DNA from: Carboxylicivirga marina
GTDB taxonomy: Bacteria > Bacteroidota > Bacteroidia > Bacteroidales > Marinilabiliaceae
Assembly (NCBI RefSeq): GCF_016612505.1
Contig: NZ_JAENRR010000028.1
Span: 1-64,000 of the forward strand
Direction of reading: 5' to 3'
DNA: 64,000 nucleotides
The notes beneath the pieces were generated by a model. That model worked only from the letters and a program-made list of their open reading frames with translations, did no database searches and was not told the origin of the DNA. Of the stretch, positions 25,662-34,237 are shown in pieces. The translations under genes and the position numbers were made by a program. Each line of letters opens with the position of its first letter. Position 1 is the stretch's first letter.

Positions 25662-26966
25662 TTAAATTCTACGAATGCGTGCCCCCAGATTTTGAAGACG
25701 TTGATCGATATTCTGGTAACCTCTATCAATCTGCTCGATATTTTGAATGGTACTTTTGCCTTGTGCTGATAATGCAGCAATTAATAATGCAACCCCAGCA
25801 CGTATATCCGGTGATGTTAAAACAGCTCCTCTCAATGCTGTTTCTTTATTAAGGCCAATAACGGTAGCCCTGTGTGGATCGCACAGTATGATTCTTGCGC
25901 CCATGTCGATTAACTTATCAACGAAGAACAAGCGACTCTCAAACATCTTTTGGTGTATCAGCACACTACCTTTTGCTTGTGTAGCAACCACAAGAAATAC
26001 ACTTAGTAAGTCGGGTGTTAGCCCAGGCCAGGGCGCATCGGCAATGGTCATTATCGAACCATCAATAAATGTATCAATTTCGTATGATTCCTGGGAAGGA
26101 ATATAAATATCGTCTCCTTTAATTTGAAGATTAATGCCCATACGTTGAAACATCATTGGGATAATACCCAAATGCTCCACACCCACATTTTTAATAGTAA
26201 TCTCTGAACTGGTCATGGCAGCCATACCAATAAAACTGCCTACCTCAATCATATCGGGCAGAATAGTATGATTACAACCGTTTAACTCCTTAACACCTTC
26301 AATGGTTAACAAGTTAGAACCCACTCCTGTCACCTTGGCACCCATAGCTATCAGCATGCGCGATAACTGTTGCAAATAAGGTTCGCAAGCGGCATTATAT
26401 ATTGTTGTAGTGCCAGGCGTTAAAACAGCAGCCATTAGCACATTGGCAGTACCAGTCACCGATGCTTCATCAAGTAACATATACGTACCCTTCATTTCCG
26501 AAGCCTCAACCGTATAGAAAATATCCTCGGCATCAAAATTGAATCGAGCACCTAGCTTTTCAAAACCAATGAAATGGGTATCTAAACGACGCCTGCCAAT
26601 CTTATCGCCTCCTGGTTTAGGGAAATAAGCCTTGCCATACCGAGCCAATAATGGCCCCATAATCATAATAGATCCTCGCAATGAAGATGCTCTTTTCTTG
26701 AATTCTTTGGTTTGAAGAAATTCGAGATTTACATTAGCTGCTGTAAATTCACAAGTATTTCTGTTGAGTCGATTAATAACAACGCCCATTTCACCTAATA
26801 AATCAATCAGGTTATTGACATCAACAATGTCAGGGATATTATTAATAGTAACTTTCTCAGAAGTTAATAATACAGCACAAATAACTTGTAAAGCTTCGTT
26901 TTTAGCACCTTGAGGTGTAATTTCTCCATTCAGGCGATGGCCGCCTTCGATTTCAAAGCAATTCAT
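25662..26966 (-). CDS. murA: UDP-GlcNAc 1-carboxyvinyltransferase with Asp in place of Cys115
   Basis: The enzyme transfers enolpyruvate from PEP to UDP-GlcNAc, the first step of peptidoglycan synthesis. The 434-residue chain has the EPSP-synthase fold twice, with Lys22 (QGAKNEAL), RGSIMIMGPLLAR, RRRLDTHFIGFEKLGA and GSIMTIADAPWPGLTPDL. The loop that carries Cys115 in E. coli (GGCTIG) reads GGDKIG here, with Asp121. Cys-to-Asp at this position is the known natural fosfomycin-resistant form in Mycobacterium and Chlamydia. It is cotranscribed with the DUF4290 gene. Confidence 0.97.
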   Translation of the reverse strand: MNCFEIEGGHRLNGEITPQGAKNEALQVICAVLLTSEKVTINNIPDIVDVNNLIDLLGEMGVVINRLNRNTCEFTAANVNLEFLQTKEFKKRASSLRGSIMIMGPLLARYGKAYFPKPGGDKIGRRRLDTHFIGFEKLGARFNFDAEDIFYTVEASEMKGTYMLLDEASVTGTANVLMAAVLTPGTTTIYNAACEPYLQQLSRMLIAMGAKVTGVGSNLLTIEGVKELNGCNHTILPDMIEVGSFIGMAAMTSSEITIKNVGVEHLGIIPMMFQRMGINLQIKGDDIYIPSQESYEIDTFIDGSIMTIADAPWPGLTPDLLSVFLVVATQAKGSVLIHQKMFESRLFFVDKLIDMGARIILCDPHRATVIGLNKETALRGAVLTSPDIRAGVALLIAALSAQGKSTIQNIEQIDRGYQNIDQRLQNLGARIRRI

Positions 26967-26996
26967 TGCGAAAATATTTAGGGCAATTGTGGGTAT

Positions 26997-27599
26997 TTAC
27001 TTTTTCTTAGGCTTGTTCTGTGGTCGTTTCTTGCGAGTGTTACGATTTTGGTGCTGCTCTTTAAACTCTGTTAAACGAGTGCCTTCCTCGACAGATAATA
27101 CGCCCTTCGATAATCTTTTTAGATCATCAAATATACGTTCATCTGTAACCGAATCTTTATTCCAAATAAATAATGACTTCTTCATGTGATTAGCAATCAT
27201 CACACTCAGCATCTTACGCTCTGTTTCATCTTCGAGTAAAATGGCTTTAGCAATCATCTTTTCAACCAACTCACCATAATGCTTGTATGAAATCTTACTA
27301 TTTCGATACGGCATCTTATCAGGTCTTTTGGTCAATGCCTCTTTTTCAAGTAACTCATATGGATATTCGATATCCAAATTAAAGTCGGCCATTATTGCCA
27401 AATGATCCCATAATTTGTGTTTGAAATCATTTACATCACGTAAATGTGGAAACATGTTTCCCATTATGCCAATAATGGTTTTAGCACACTTGGCTCTTTC
27501 TTCTGGATCCTCAATAGTGACAGCATGGTCAACCATTTTTTGAATATGACGGCCATATTCAGGCAGAATCAAATTTTTGCGATTAGAATTGTAATCCAT
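26997..27599 (-). CDS. DUF4290 protein
   Basis: This is a Bacteroidota-specific family of unknown function. The 200-residue protein is mainly helical (NLILPEYGRHIQKMVDHAVTIEDPEERAKCA near the start is the family signature) and ends in a disordered basic tail (KKRPQNKPKKK) that could bind nucleic acid. Its gene lies 30 bp upstream of murA on the same strand, an arrangement I recall as common in the phylum, which links it loosely to cell-wall synthesis. No membrane segment is present. Confidence 0.85.
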   Translation of the reverse strand: MDYNSNRKNLILPEYGRHIQKMVDHAVTIEDPEERAKCAKTIIGIMGNMFPHLRDVNDFKHKLWDHLAIMADFNLDIEYPYELLEKEALTKRPDKMPYRNSKISYKHYGELVEKMIAKAILLEDETERKMLSVMIANHMKKSLFIWNKDSVTDERIFDDLKRLSKGVLSVEEGTRLTEFKEQHQNRNTRKKRPQNKPKKK

Positions 27600-27730
27600 T
27601 AATTGGTATTAAAATCTTACTTGTTTTATATCCTTCAAACGGTGGTTGTTCTACGGAATCTTCTTTAATAATTCCTTTCGGAGTAGTGTTACTTTGTTGT
27701 TTATAAGCGCAGTAACTGAATGCCACAAAA

Positions 27731-30010
27731 CTAAGTCAAAATTTTTAGTTTGGCAAATTTGAGTAATAATTGTTTCTGCCCGGCATTATTGAACTTTACA
27801 GTGGCTTTTACATTGGGGGCAACTCCTTCAATGCTAACCACCTCTCCTTGCCCAAAACGCTCATGCTCCACACGCATACCTGCTTGCAATCCAGAAGTAT
27901 TTGATGCGTTAAAATTGATTTTTGGCTTCGATTGTCCTGCTTCGGAGGTATAATTCATCCGAATGCGTGGCTTTAAATTTGAGTTTGCCTGCCCGAGTCC
28001 CGGCTTTCTGAATGAAGGCTGTGGCTTTTCATTACTCACAAAATCTTCAGGATTCACATCGAGGTATGCCTGGTCAATATCACCAATAAAACGACTTGGA
28101 CGACTGTATGTCAATTCTCCATATTTATATCGTGATCTGGCAAAGGAAATTGTAGCATTGCTTTCGGCTCGTGTAACAGCCACATAAAACAAGCGTCGCT
28201 CCTCTTCGAGATTCTTTTCACTATCGGTTGATTGCGTGCCCGGAAACAGTCCTTCTTCAACACCAACAATGTAAACATTTTTAAACTCCAGTCCTTTTGC
28301 TGAATGGATAGTCATTAATGTCACTTTATTAATATCATCCGCTTTTTCATTATCCTGATCGGTTAATAAGGCAACATCTTCAAGGAAATTAACAAGCTTA
28401 GCGGGCTCACCTTCCTCCTGTTTTGAATCAGTAAAATCCTTAATACCATTTAGCAATTCGTCTATGTTATCCATACGACCTTGCCCCTCAATAGACTTGT
28501 CGTTATGCAAATCCTTCATGATGCCACTAGCCGAAGCTACTTCAGCTGCCAGTTCATAAGCCGACAAATTTTCTAATTGGGCTTTAAATTGCGCAATAAG
28601 TGCCACAAAGTTGGCTAGTTTCTTCTGTGTTCCGGCATTGATGCCAAGTTGTGAAATATTAGGGTTAATAAGAATATTCCAAAGACTTTGGTCGCTTGAA
28701 TCAGCGGCAAGGATTAATTTATCCATGGTAGTTTTTCCAATACCACGGGCCGGATAGTTAATAACCCTTTTTAAAGCCTCCTGATCAGCCGGATTAATCG
28801 TTAATCGGAAATAGGCCAGTAAGTCTTTTATCTCTTTACGCTGATAAAAAGATAAGCCTCCATATATTTTATACGGTAAATTTTTCTTTCTGAGCGCCTC
28901 TTCAAACACCCTCGATTGAGCATTTGTCCGATACAGTATTGCAAAGTCTTTATATTCGAGATGCTCTTTCATGCGCTTCTCAAAAATATCATTGGTAATT
29001 AAGAAACCTTCCTCAACATCGGAATAGGCTTTTAAAACACGCACAGGATTACCTAAATCATTGGCCGAAAATACGTTCTTCTGAATTTGACCTTTATTCT
29101 TCTCAATAATACTATTAGCCGCATTCACAATATTTTGAGAGGAACGATAATTCTGCTCCAATTTAAATAGTTTATAACCTGGGTAATCGTTACGGAAATT
29201 GAGAATATTCTCAATCTTAGCACCTCGGAAACTATAAATACTTTGCGCATCATCACCAACCACACAAATATTCTTATGTTTCTCGGCCAGCTTTTTAATG
29301 ATCAGATACTGCGAGTAATTGGTATCCTGATACTCATCAACCATGATGAAGTCAAACTGATCTTGATATTTCTTTAGCACATCGGGAAAGTCGCGAAATA
29401 AAATATTGGTATTGAGCAACAAATCATCAAAATCCATTACACCCGACTTGTAGCATTCTTTCATATACCGGGCATAAATTTCATGAATCATTGGCATTTG
29501 GGATGCCTTATCATGGGTCATTCGATTAACATCGCGTGCATACACAACCGGGGTCACCAAATCATTTTTAGCTGCTGAAATACGCGCTAACACACTACCT
29601 GGTTTGTAGGCTTTTTCGTTAAGCTTCATTTTTTTAACAATGCTCTTAACCAGATTTTTTGAATCTTGCGAATCATATATTGTAAACGATGAAGGGTAAC
29701 CAAGGTGCTTGGATTCATAACGAAGGATACGTGCAAAAATAGAGTGAAAAGTTCCCATCCAAAGGCTACCGGCAATGTGTTGACCAACAACTGAGCCAAT
29801 TCGCTCCTTCATTTCTTTGGCAGCTTTATTGGTAAAAGTTAAAGCTAACACGCGATATGGTTTAACTCCCTCACTCAACAAATGCGCTATGCGAAAGGTT
29901 AACACACGCGTTTTACCCGAACCTGCACCAGCAATTACCAGCGATGGTCCATCTGTTTCAACAACGGCACTTCGTTGAGCTTCATTTAATCCCTTTAAAT
30001 AATCCTGCAC
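27731..30010 (-). CDS. pcrA: PcrA/UvrD-type DNA helicase
   Basis: This superfamily-1A 3'-5' helicase acts in nucleotide-excision repair and clears replication-transcription conflicts. It has 759 residues with the Q motif (LNEAQRSAV), Walker A (AGAGSGKT near 30), DEYQDTN (motif II), the GDDAQSIYSFRGA motif III, QNYRSSQNI (IV), MTIHSAKGLEFKNVYIVG (V) and VAVTRAES (VI). The C-terminal Tudor-like part (GMRVEHERFGQGEVVSIEG) is typical of PcrA/UvrD and binds RNA polymerase. The start codon is GTG (GTGCAGGAT), because a stop lies four codons upstream. The -7 box at 30044 leaves a short leader. Confidence 0.95.
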   Translation of the reverse strand: MQDYLKGLNEAQRSAVVETDGPSLVIAGAGSGKTRVLTFRIAHLLSEGVKPYRVLALTFTNKAAKEMKERIGSVVGQHIAGSLWMGTFHSIFARILRYESKHLGYPSSFTIYDSQDSKNLVKSIVKKMKLNEKAYKPGSVLARISAAKNDLVTPVVYARDVNRMTHDKASQMPMIHEIYARYMKECYKSGVMDFDDLLLNTNILFRDFPDVLKKYQDQFDFIMVDEYQDTNYSQYLIIKKLAEKHKNICVVGDDAQSIYSFRGAKIENILNFRNDYPGYKLFKLEQNYRSSQNIVNAANSIIEKNKGQIQKNVFSANDLGNPVRVLKAYSDVEEGFLITNDIFEKRMKEHLEYKDFAILYRTNAQSRVFEEALRKKNLPYKIYGGLSFYQRKEIKDLLAYFRLTINPADQEALKRVINYPARGIGKTTMDKLILAADSSDQSLWNILINPNISQLGINAGTQKKLANFVALIAQFKAQLENLSAYELAAEVASASGIMKDLHNDKSIEGQGRMDNIDELLNGIKDFTDSKQEEGEPAKLVNFLEDVALLTDQDNEKADDINKVTLMTIHSAKGLEFKNVYIVGVEEGLFPGTQSTDSEKNLEEERRLFYVAVTRAESNATISFARSRYKYGELTYSRPSRFIGDIDQAYLDVNPEDFVSNEKPQPSFRKPGLGQANSNLKPRIRMNYTSEAGQSKPKINFNASNTSGLQAGMRVEHERFGQGEVVSIEGVAPNVKATVKFNNAGQKQLLLKFAKLKILT

Positions 30011-30043
30011 AATAATGATGATTTAAATATGAATTTTCAGTTG

Positions 30044-30051
30044 CAAAAATA
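30044..30051 (-). promoter_or_regulatory. Putative -7 box before pcrA
   Basis: TATTTTTG on the minus strand is followed by CAAC. It implies a transcript start about 27 nt before the GTG codon. No -33 box is recognised. The divergent gene has TAGCTTTG at 30121-30128 as its own candidate. Confidence 0.4.
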
Positions 30052-30158
30052 GGAGTTCATTTGATACCATCGAATTGGAATGTAATAATATTATCCTTTT
30101 TATCGTTAGAAGATTTATTATAGCTTTGAAAAGCATTATTGAATTAACTAAGCTGAAC

Positions 30159-31361
30159 ATGCAATCAATTAAACCAATAATAGGCCGGGTACTACTTTCT
30201 CTATCGCTTGTACTGATAGCCACATCTATTAAAGCACAAATAAGTTCCAATGCGTTTTACACTGAGCCAACACAATATGGTGGCGGTGCCGCTGAGGACC
30301 CAATCTTTTTTTATACTGATATAAACACAGCCACCTTAACAGCACCGGGAGGAGCAACCTACCAATGGTATCAGTATTCAACAGCTACGAGCAGCTTTGA
30401 ACCGATTGTCGGAGCCACAACAGCAACGCTTTCCAATATAACTGAACGTGGTTACAGAGTTGATGTTGACGCACAACCTTATTACTGCTGGAATTTTGTA
30501 CCTGTGCCGCAAATCGACTCCATAGGTGTACCTTTTGCATCATGCGATAACCTGAGATTAACAGCTTATACACAAAATAAAACACTGGCATATTACAGAC
30601 ATGTTAGTGACAATGGAGAGCTAACGGTTGATTATGGTCACGAGTGGACCTCAGTACCTGCCGGACCCGTTAGTGATGAAGATAATTATACCCGATTTAT
30701 TGATGCGCCAACTGATGACTCAGAATATTCTGTTGTAGTTGGTAATAAGTTCGCTTCGGGCATCGTGCCAGTTCAAGCAGGTTATGCTTATGTTGCCATT
30801 GCCGTTGAAGCTAAATTCTCGCATGAGACAGAAGGAACAGCTGACAATGAAGCAACCGAAGGCTCTGCTCCCATGATTGTCAGATTCACCGATGAGTCGC
30901 TTGGCAAGGTTACTGATTGGGAATGGACATTTGGCGAAGCAGGCAAAGATTTTGTTGCCGATCCTATATTTACCTTTCAGAAATATGCCGAAGATGGATA
31001 TCCGGTAGTGCTCTACGTAAAAAATAGTGAATCGGAATGTGAAAGCGAGACCGCACCTGTCGTATTTACAGTAAATGAGATGTCGGTTAAAGTACCCAAT
31101 GCTTTTACTCCTTTTAGCAGTCCGGGACAGAATGATGAGTTCAGGGTTTCATATCGTTCGGTTAATAAATTCACGATGCTAATCTATAATCGTTGGGGTA
31201 GAAAAGTGTACTCATCGAGTAATCCGGAAGTAGGCTGGGATGGTCGAATAGGCAACAGCAAAGCCGAACCAGGGGTTTATTTTTATAAAATTGAAGCGAC
31301 GGGTTATAATCCCGGTGAAAAGGAAGAGCTGGAAGGTGCAGTTCACTTAATTGTCAATTAA
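30159..31361 (+). CDS. Secreted PKD protein with T9SS type B C-terminal domain
   Basis: The inner ATG at 30159 is chosen because it begins a signal peptide (MQSIKPIIGRVLLSLS..., cleavage after IKAQ). The longer frame from 30075 adds 28 unhelpful residues. The roughly 400-residue protein has an Ig-like segment (ATYQWYQYSTATSSFEPIVG), a PKD domain (VRFTDESLGKVTDWEWTFGEAG, about 270-340) and a gliding-motility-associated/type B C-terminal sorting domain (NAFTPFSSPGQNDEF, NRWGRKVYSS, WDGRIGNSKAEPGVYFYKIEA). Type B domains direct export through the type IX secretion system. It is probably a surface-attached or secreted adhesin-like protein with no enzymatic motif. It is divergent from pcrA. Confidence 0.88.
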   Translation: MQSIKPIIGRVLLSLSLVLIATSIKAQISSNAFYTEPTQYGGGAAEDPIFFYTDINTATLTAPGGATYQWYQYSTATSSFEPIVGATTATLSNITERGYRVDVDAQPYYCWNFVPVPQIDSIGVPFASCDNLRLTAYTQNKTLAYYRHVSDNGELTVDYGHEWTSVPAGPVSDEDNYTRFIDAPTDDSEYSVVVGNKFASGIVPVQAGYAYVAIAVEAKFSHETEGTADNEATEGSAPMIVRFTDESLGKVTDWEWTFGEAGKDFVADPIFTFQKYAEDGYPVVLYVKNSESECESETAPVVFTVNEMSVKVPNAFTPFSSPGQNDEFRVSYRSVNKFTMLIYNRWGRKVYSSSNPEVGWDGRIGNSKAEPGVYFYKIEATGYNPGEKEELEGAVHLIVN

Positions 31362-31385
31362 AGCATTAATCTGTAAAGCATAAAA

Positions 31386-31408
31386 AAGGAGGGCTAAACC
31401 CTCCTTTT
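31386..31408. terminator. Bidirectional terminator between convergent genes
   Basis: AAGGAGGG (31386) pairs with CCCTCCTT (ending 31406) around CTAAA. T-runs follow on both strands (TTTTCTTTT on plus, TTTTTT on minus). It serves the T9SS protein gene and the EF-G-like gene. Confidence 0.85.
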
Positions 31409-31417
31409 CTTTTATCA

Positions 31418-33574
31418 TCAGTCTTCTTTTTCCTCTTCCTCAAAGGCCTTCATTAACTCAACCTGAATTTCAGGTGGCACCTTATCATAGGCTGAAAAGT
31501 CCATTGAATAAAATCCACGTCCACCGGTAATACTACTTAATGAAGTTGAATACTTATTCATTTCTTTTAACGGCACCTTAGCTTTAATTACTTCGAAACC
31601 TTTTTCGCTCGACATCCCTTCGATCATAGCGCGTCGACCTTGCAAGTCACTCATTACATCACCCATACGATCGCTAGGCACTTTTACCTCAACATCATAC
31701 ACCGGCTCCAGAATTTTAGGCCCTGCATTTTTAAATGCTTCACTAAAGGCATGACGTCCGGCTAACTTAAATGATATTTCATTAGAATCAACGGCGTGCA
31801 TTTTACCATCGTAAACAAACACTCTGATATCACGCGCATATGAACCTGTTAAAGGTCCTTGCTCCATTTTTTCCATTATACCTTTCATAATCGCTGGCAA
31901 GAAACGGGCATCAATAGCACCTCCAACAATACATGAATTAAATACCAGCTTACCACCCCAAGGCAGCTTCACGATTTCTTCGTTTTTAACATTTAGTTTA
32001 ATTTCCTGCCCTTCAATCTTCATCGTGGCAGGCGTTGGCATATCTTCATAAAATGGTTCAATAATCATATGTACTTCACCAAACTGACCAGAACCACCAC
32101 TTTGCTTTTTATGACGATAATCAGCACGGGCTACCTTTGTAATTGTTTCGCGATACGGAATACGAGGATTTAAGAATTCGATCTCAATCTTGTCATTATT
32201 CTCAATACGCCATTTCATTGTATTTAAATGGAACTCACCCATTCCAAATACGATAATTTGCTTCAGTTCTTTCGAGTATTCAACACTTAAAGTTGGATCC
32301 TCTTCGTGCATGCGCTGCAATACTTCACCAAGCTTTTCATCATCGCTATCATTTATAGCCGAGATAGCTGCACGGTACTTTGGATTTGGATAATTAATGG
32401 CATCAAACACAAACTCCGTTCCTTTGGTGTTTAATGTATGATTTGTATGTGTTTCTTTAAGCTTTACTGTAACACCAATATCACCGGCTACTAACTTTTC
32501 AACTTTATGTCGATTGTTACCTGCAACACAATATAGCTGAGCAATACGCTCTTTAGCATTACGATTAACGTTAATTAAATCCATACCTTCTTCCACCTGC
32601 CCCGACATTACTTTAAAGTACGAGACTTCACCCAGGTGTGGTTCAATACTTGTTTTAAATACAAATAAGGACGTTGGACCGTTAACATCGTAAGGCACCT
32701 CTGTTCCGTCACCAGCAACAGGCGTTGGCATCTCCGATACATTAGGCACAACATTACCCAGGAATTCCATCAGACGACGACCACCCATATCTTTTTCAGC
32801 CGACACACAGAATACCGGAAACATATCACGGGCAATGAGTCCTTTGTGAATGCCCTGTCGCATTTGATCTTCATTAAGGGTTCCCTCTTCGAAGAATAAT
32901 TCCATTAAAGGCTCGTCATTTTCAGCAGCTGCCTCAACCAATACATTATGAAGCTCATCTGCCTTTTCTTTTTGGTCTGCCGGAATTTCAAGAATTTGCG
33001 GTTCTCCACCATCAGCACCCCATTGGTACATCTTCATTTTAAGAACATCTACCACGGCATTAAAATCAGGACCTACATTAACCGGATACTGTACTATAAC
33101 CACCTTACTACCAAAAGTTTCAGTAGCACTCTCCATTGTTTGCTCAAAATTAGCCTTTTCGTTATCCAATTGATTGACAACAAAAATGACTGGCTTCTTA
33201 TGCTCATCGGTGTACCTGAATAAATTTTCGGTACCTACCTCTACTCCTTGTGTTGCATTTAACAACATCAAGGCTGTATCTGTAACATTTAATGAAGTAA
33301 TGGCTCCACCAATAAAATCATCCGAACCAGGACAGTCAATGATATTAAATTTACGACCTAAATATTCGGTGAATAATACCGATGAAAAAACCGAGTAACC
33401 ATATTCATGTTCCACTCGGTTATAATCAGATACTGTATTATTACTTGAAACGTCACCACGACGCTTAATGACCCCGCCCTCGAACAGCATTGCCTCGGCA
33501 AGAGTGGTTTTACCAGAGCCGCTACCACCGAGCAGCGCAAGATTTTTTATTTGATCAGCTTGGTATACTTTCAT
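31418..33574 (-). CDS. EF-G2-like translation factor lacking the catalytic His
   Basis: The 718-residue protein has all five EF-G domains, so it should enter the ribosomal A site and promote translocation. The GTP site is altered: the P-loop is GGSGSGKT (16-23) and the G3 motif is DCPGS (80-84) where canonical EF-G has DxPGH, so Ser84 replaces the catalytic His. G4 is NQLD. Later domains look complete (ETITKVARADYRHKKQSGGSGQFG, and the domain IV/V end DMGGRR...GRRAMIEGM). This matches the Bacteroidota EF-G2 group; from memory, the B. thetaiotaomicron member was reported to work without GTP hydrolysis during carbon starvation. The main fusA is not in the window. It is a single gene, with 250 bp upstream holding no other gene. 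Confidence 0.88.
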   Translation of the reverse strand: MKVYQADQIKNLALLGGSGSGKTTLAEAMLFEGGVIKRRGDVSSNNTVSDYNRVEHEYGYSVFSSVLFTEYLGRKFNIIDCPGSDDFIGGAITSLNVTDTALMLLNATQGVEVGTENLFRYTDEHKKPVIFVVNQLDNEKANFEQTMESATETFGSKVVIVQYPVNVGPDFNAVVDVLKMKMYQWGADGGEPQILEIPADQKEKADELHNVLVEAAAENDEPLMELFFEEGTLNEDQMRQGIHKGLIARDMFPVFCVSAEKDMGGRRLMEFLGNVVPNVSEMPTPVAGDGTEVPYDVNGPTSLFVFKTSIEPHLGEVSYFKVMSGQVEEGMDLINVNRNAKERIAQLYCVAGNNRHKVEKLVAGDIGVTVKLKETHTNHTLNTKGTEFVFDAINYPNPKYRAAISAINDSDDEKLGEVLQRMHEEDPTLSVEYSKELKQIIVFGMGEFHLNTMKWRIENNDKIEIEFLNPRIPYRETITKVARADYRHKKQSGGSGQFGEVHMIIEPFYEDMPTPATMKIEGQEIKLNVKNEEIVKLPWGGKLVFNSCIVGGAIDARFLPAIMKGIMEKMEQGPLTGSYARDIRVFVYDGKMHAVDSNEISFKLAGRHAFSEAFKNAGPKILEPVYDVEVKVPSDRMGDVMSDLQGRRAMIEGMSSEKGFEVIKAKVPLKEMNKYSTSLSSITGGRGFYSMDFSAYDKVPPEIQVELMKAFEEEEKED

Positions 33575-33824
33575 AAAGCTTAATTTAAGAGTTTGTAAAT
33601 ATTTTAGGTAAATTATGGGTATCTGTAAAATTAGTAATATTTAGATAAGATACAAGTTAATTAACCCAAAGTACATCCACAAATTATTTTTTATACGCTC
33701 AATATCAGAACATAATAAGACCATTAAGTCTTTTATTTGAACAGGAGATACGATGATGTACTATCATGGTTGAAATTCATACTTAATATACGTAATTTGG
33801 ACTCTCATTAATAATTCTCACACA

Positions 33825-34175
33825 ATGGTATTAAACGGAGAGGCTCAGAAACTGAAGATGATCGTTGGGGAAGAAGATAGAGTATACCAAAGACCGTTGT
33901 ATGAAGCCATTGTTTTTGCAGCAAAAAAATACAAGATGGCTGGGGTTACAGTTTATAAAGGTTTAATTTCATATGGTGCTGATAGCATCCTAAACAATAG
34001 TAAGGTCTTTACATTAACAACAGAGCAACCAGTTACTATTGAACTAATTGACAGAGCAGAGCGCATACAAAGCTTTGCCGAAATAGCAACTAAATTGATT
34101 GAGAAAGCTAATTGCGGGGGAATTATATTCGCGGAAGAAGTACATGTATTTCTTTACAAAGGAAGTAGTAAATAA
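33825..34175 (+). CDS. DUF190 (PII-like) protein
   Basis: The 116-residue protein shows the DUF190 pattern: LKMIVGEEDRVYQRPLYEAIVFAAKKYKMAGVTVYKGL (region about 10-47) and PVTIELIDRAERIQSF. The fold is a trimeric ferredoxin-like PII relative. DUF190 genes often adjoin crcB fluoride channels or copper genes and may sense small ligands; no such neighbour is seen here. It is cytoplasmic and located 17 bp before the frame that leads into the phosphatase-like gene, so the two may be cotranscribed. Confidence 0.85.
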   Translation: MVLNGEAQKLKMIVGEEDRVYQRPLYEAIVFAAKKYKMAGVTVYKGLISYGADSILNNSKVFTLTTEQPVTIELIDRAERIQSFAEIATKLIEKANCGGIIFAEEVHVFLYKGSSK

Positions 34176-34237
34176 ATCTGTTTTCCGACAGAATGATTCT
34201 TGTTAGCAATAGATATAAAAATGACAAACCTATAACT

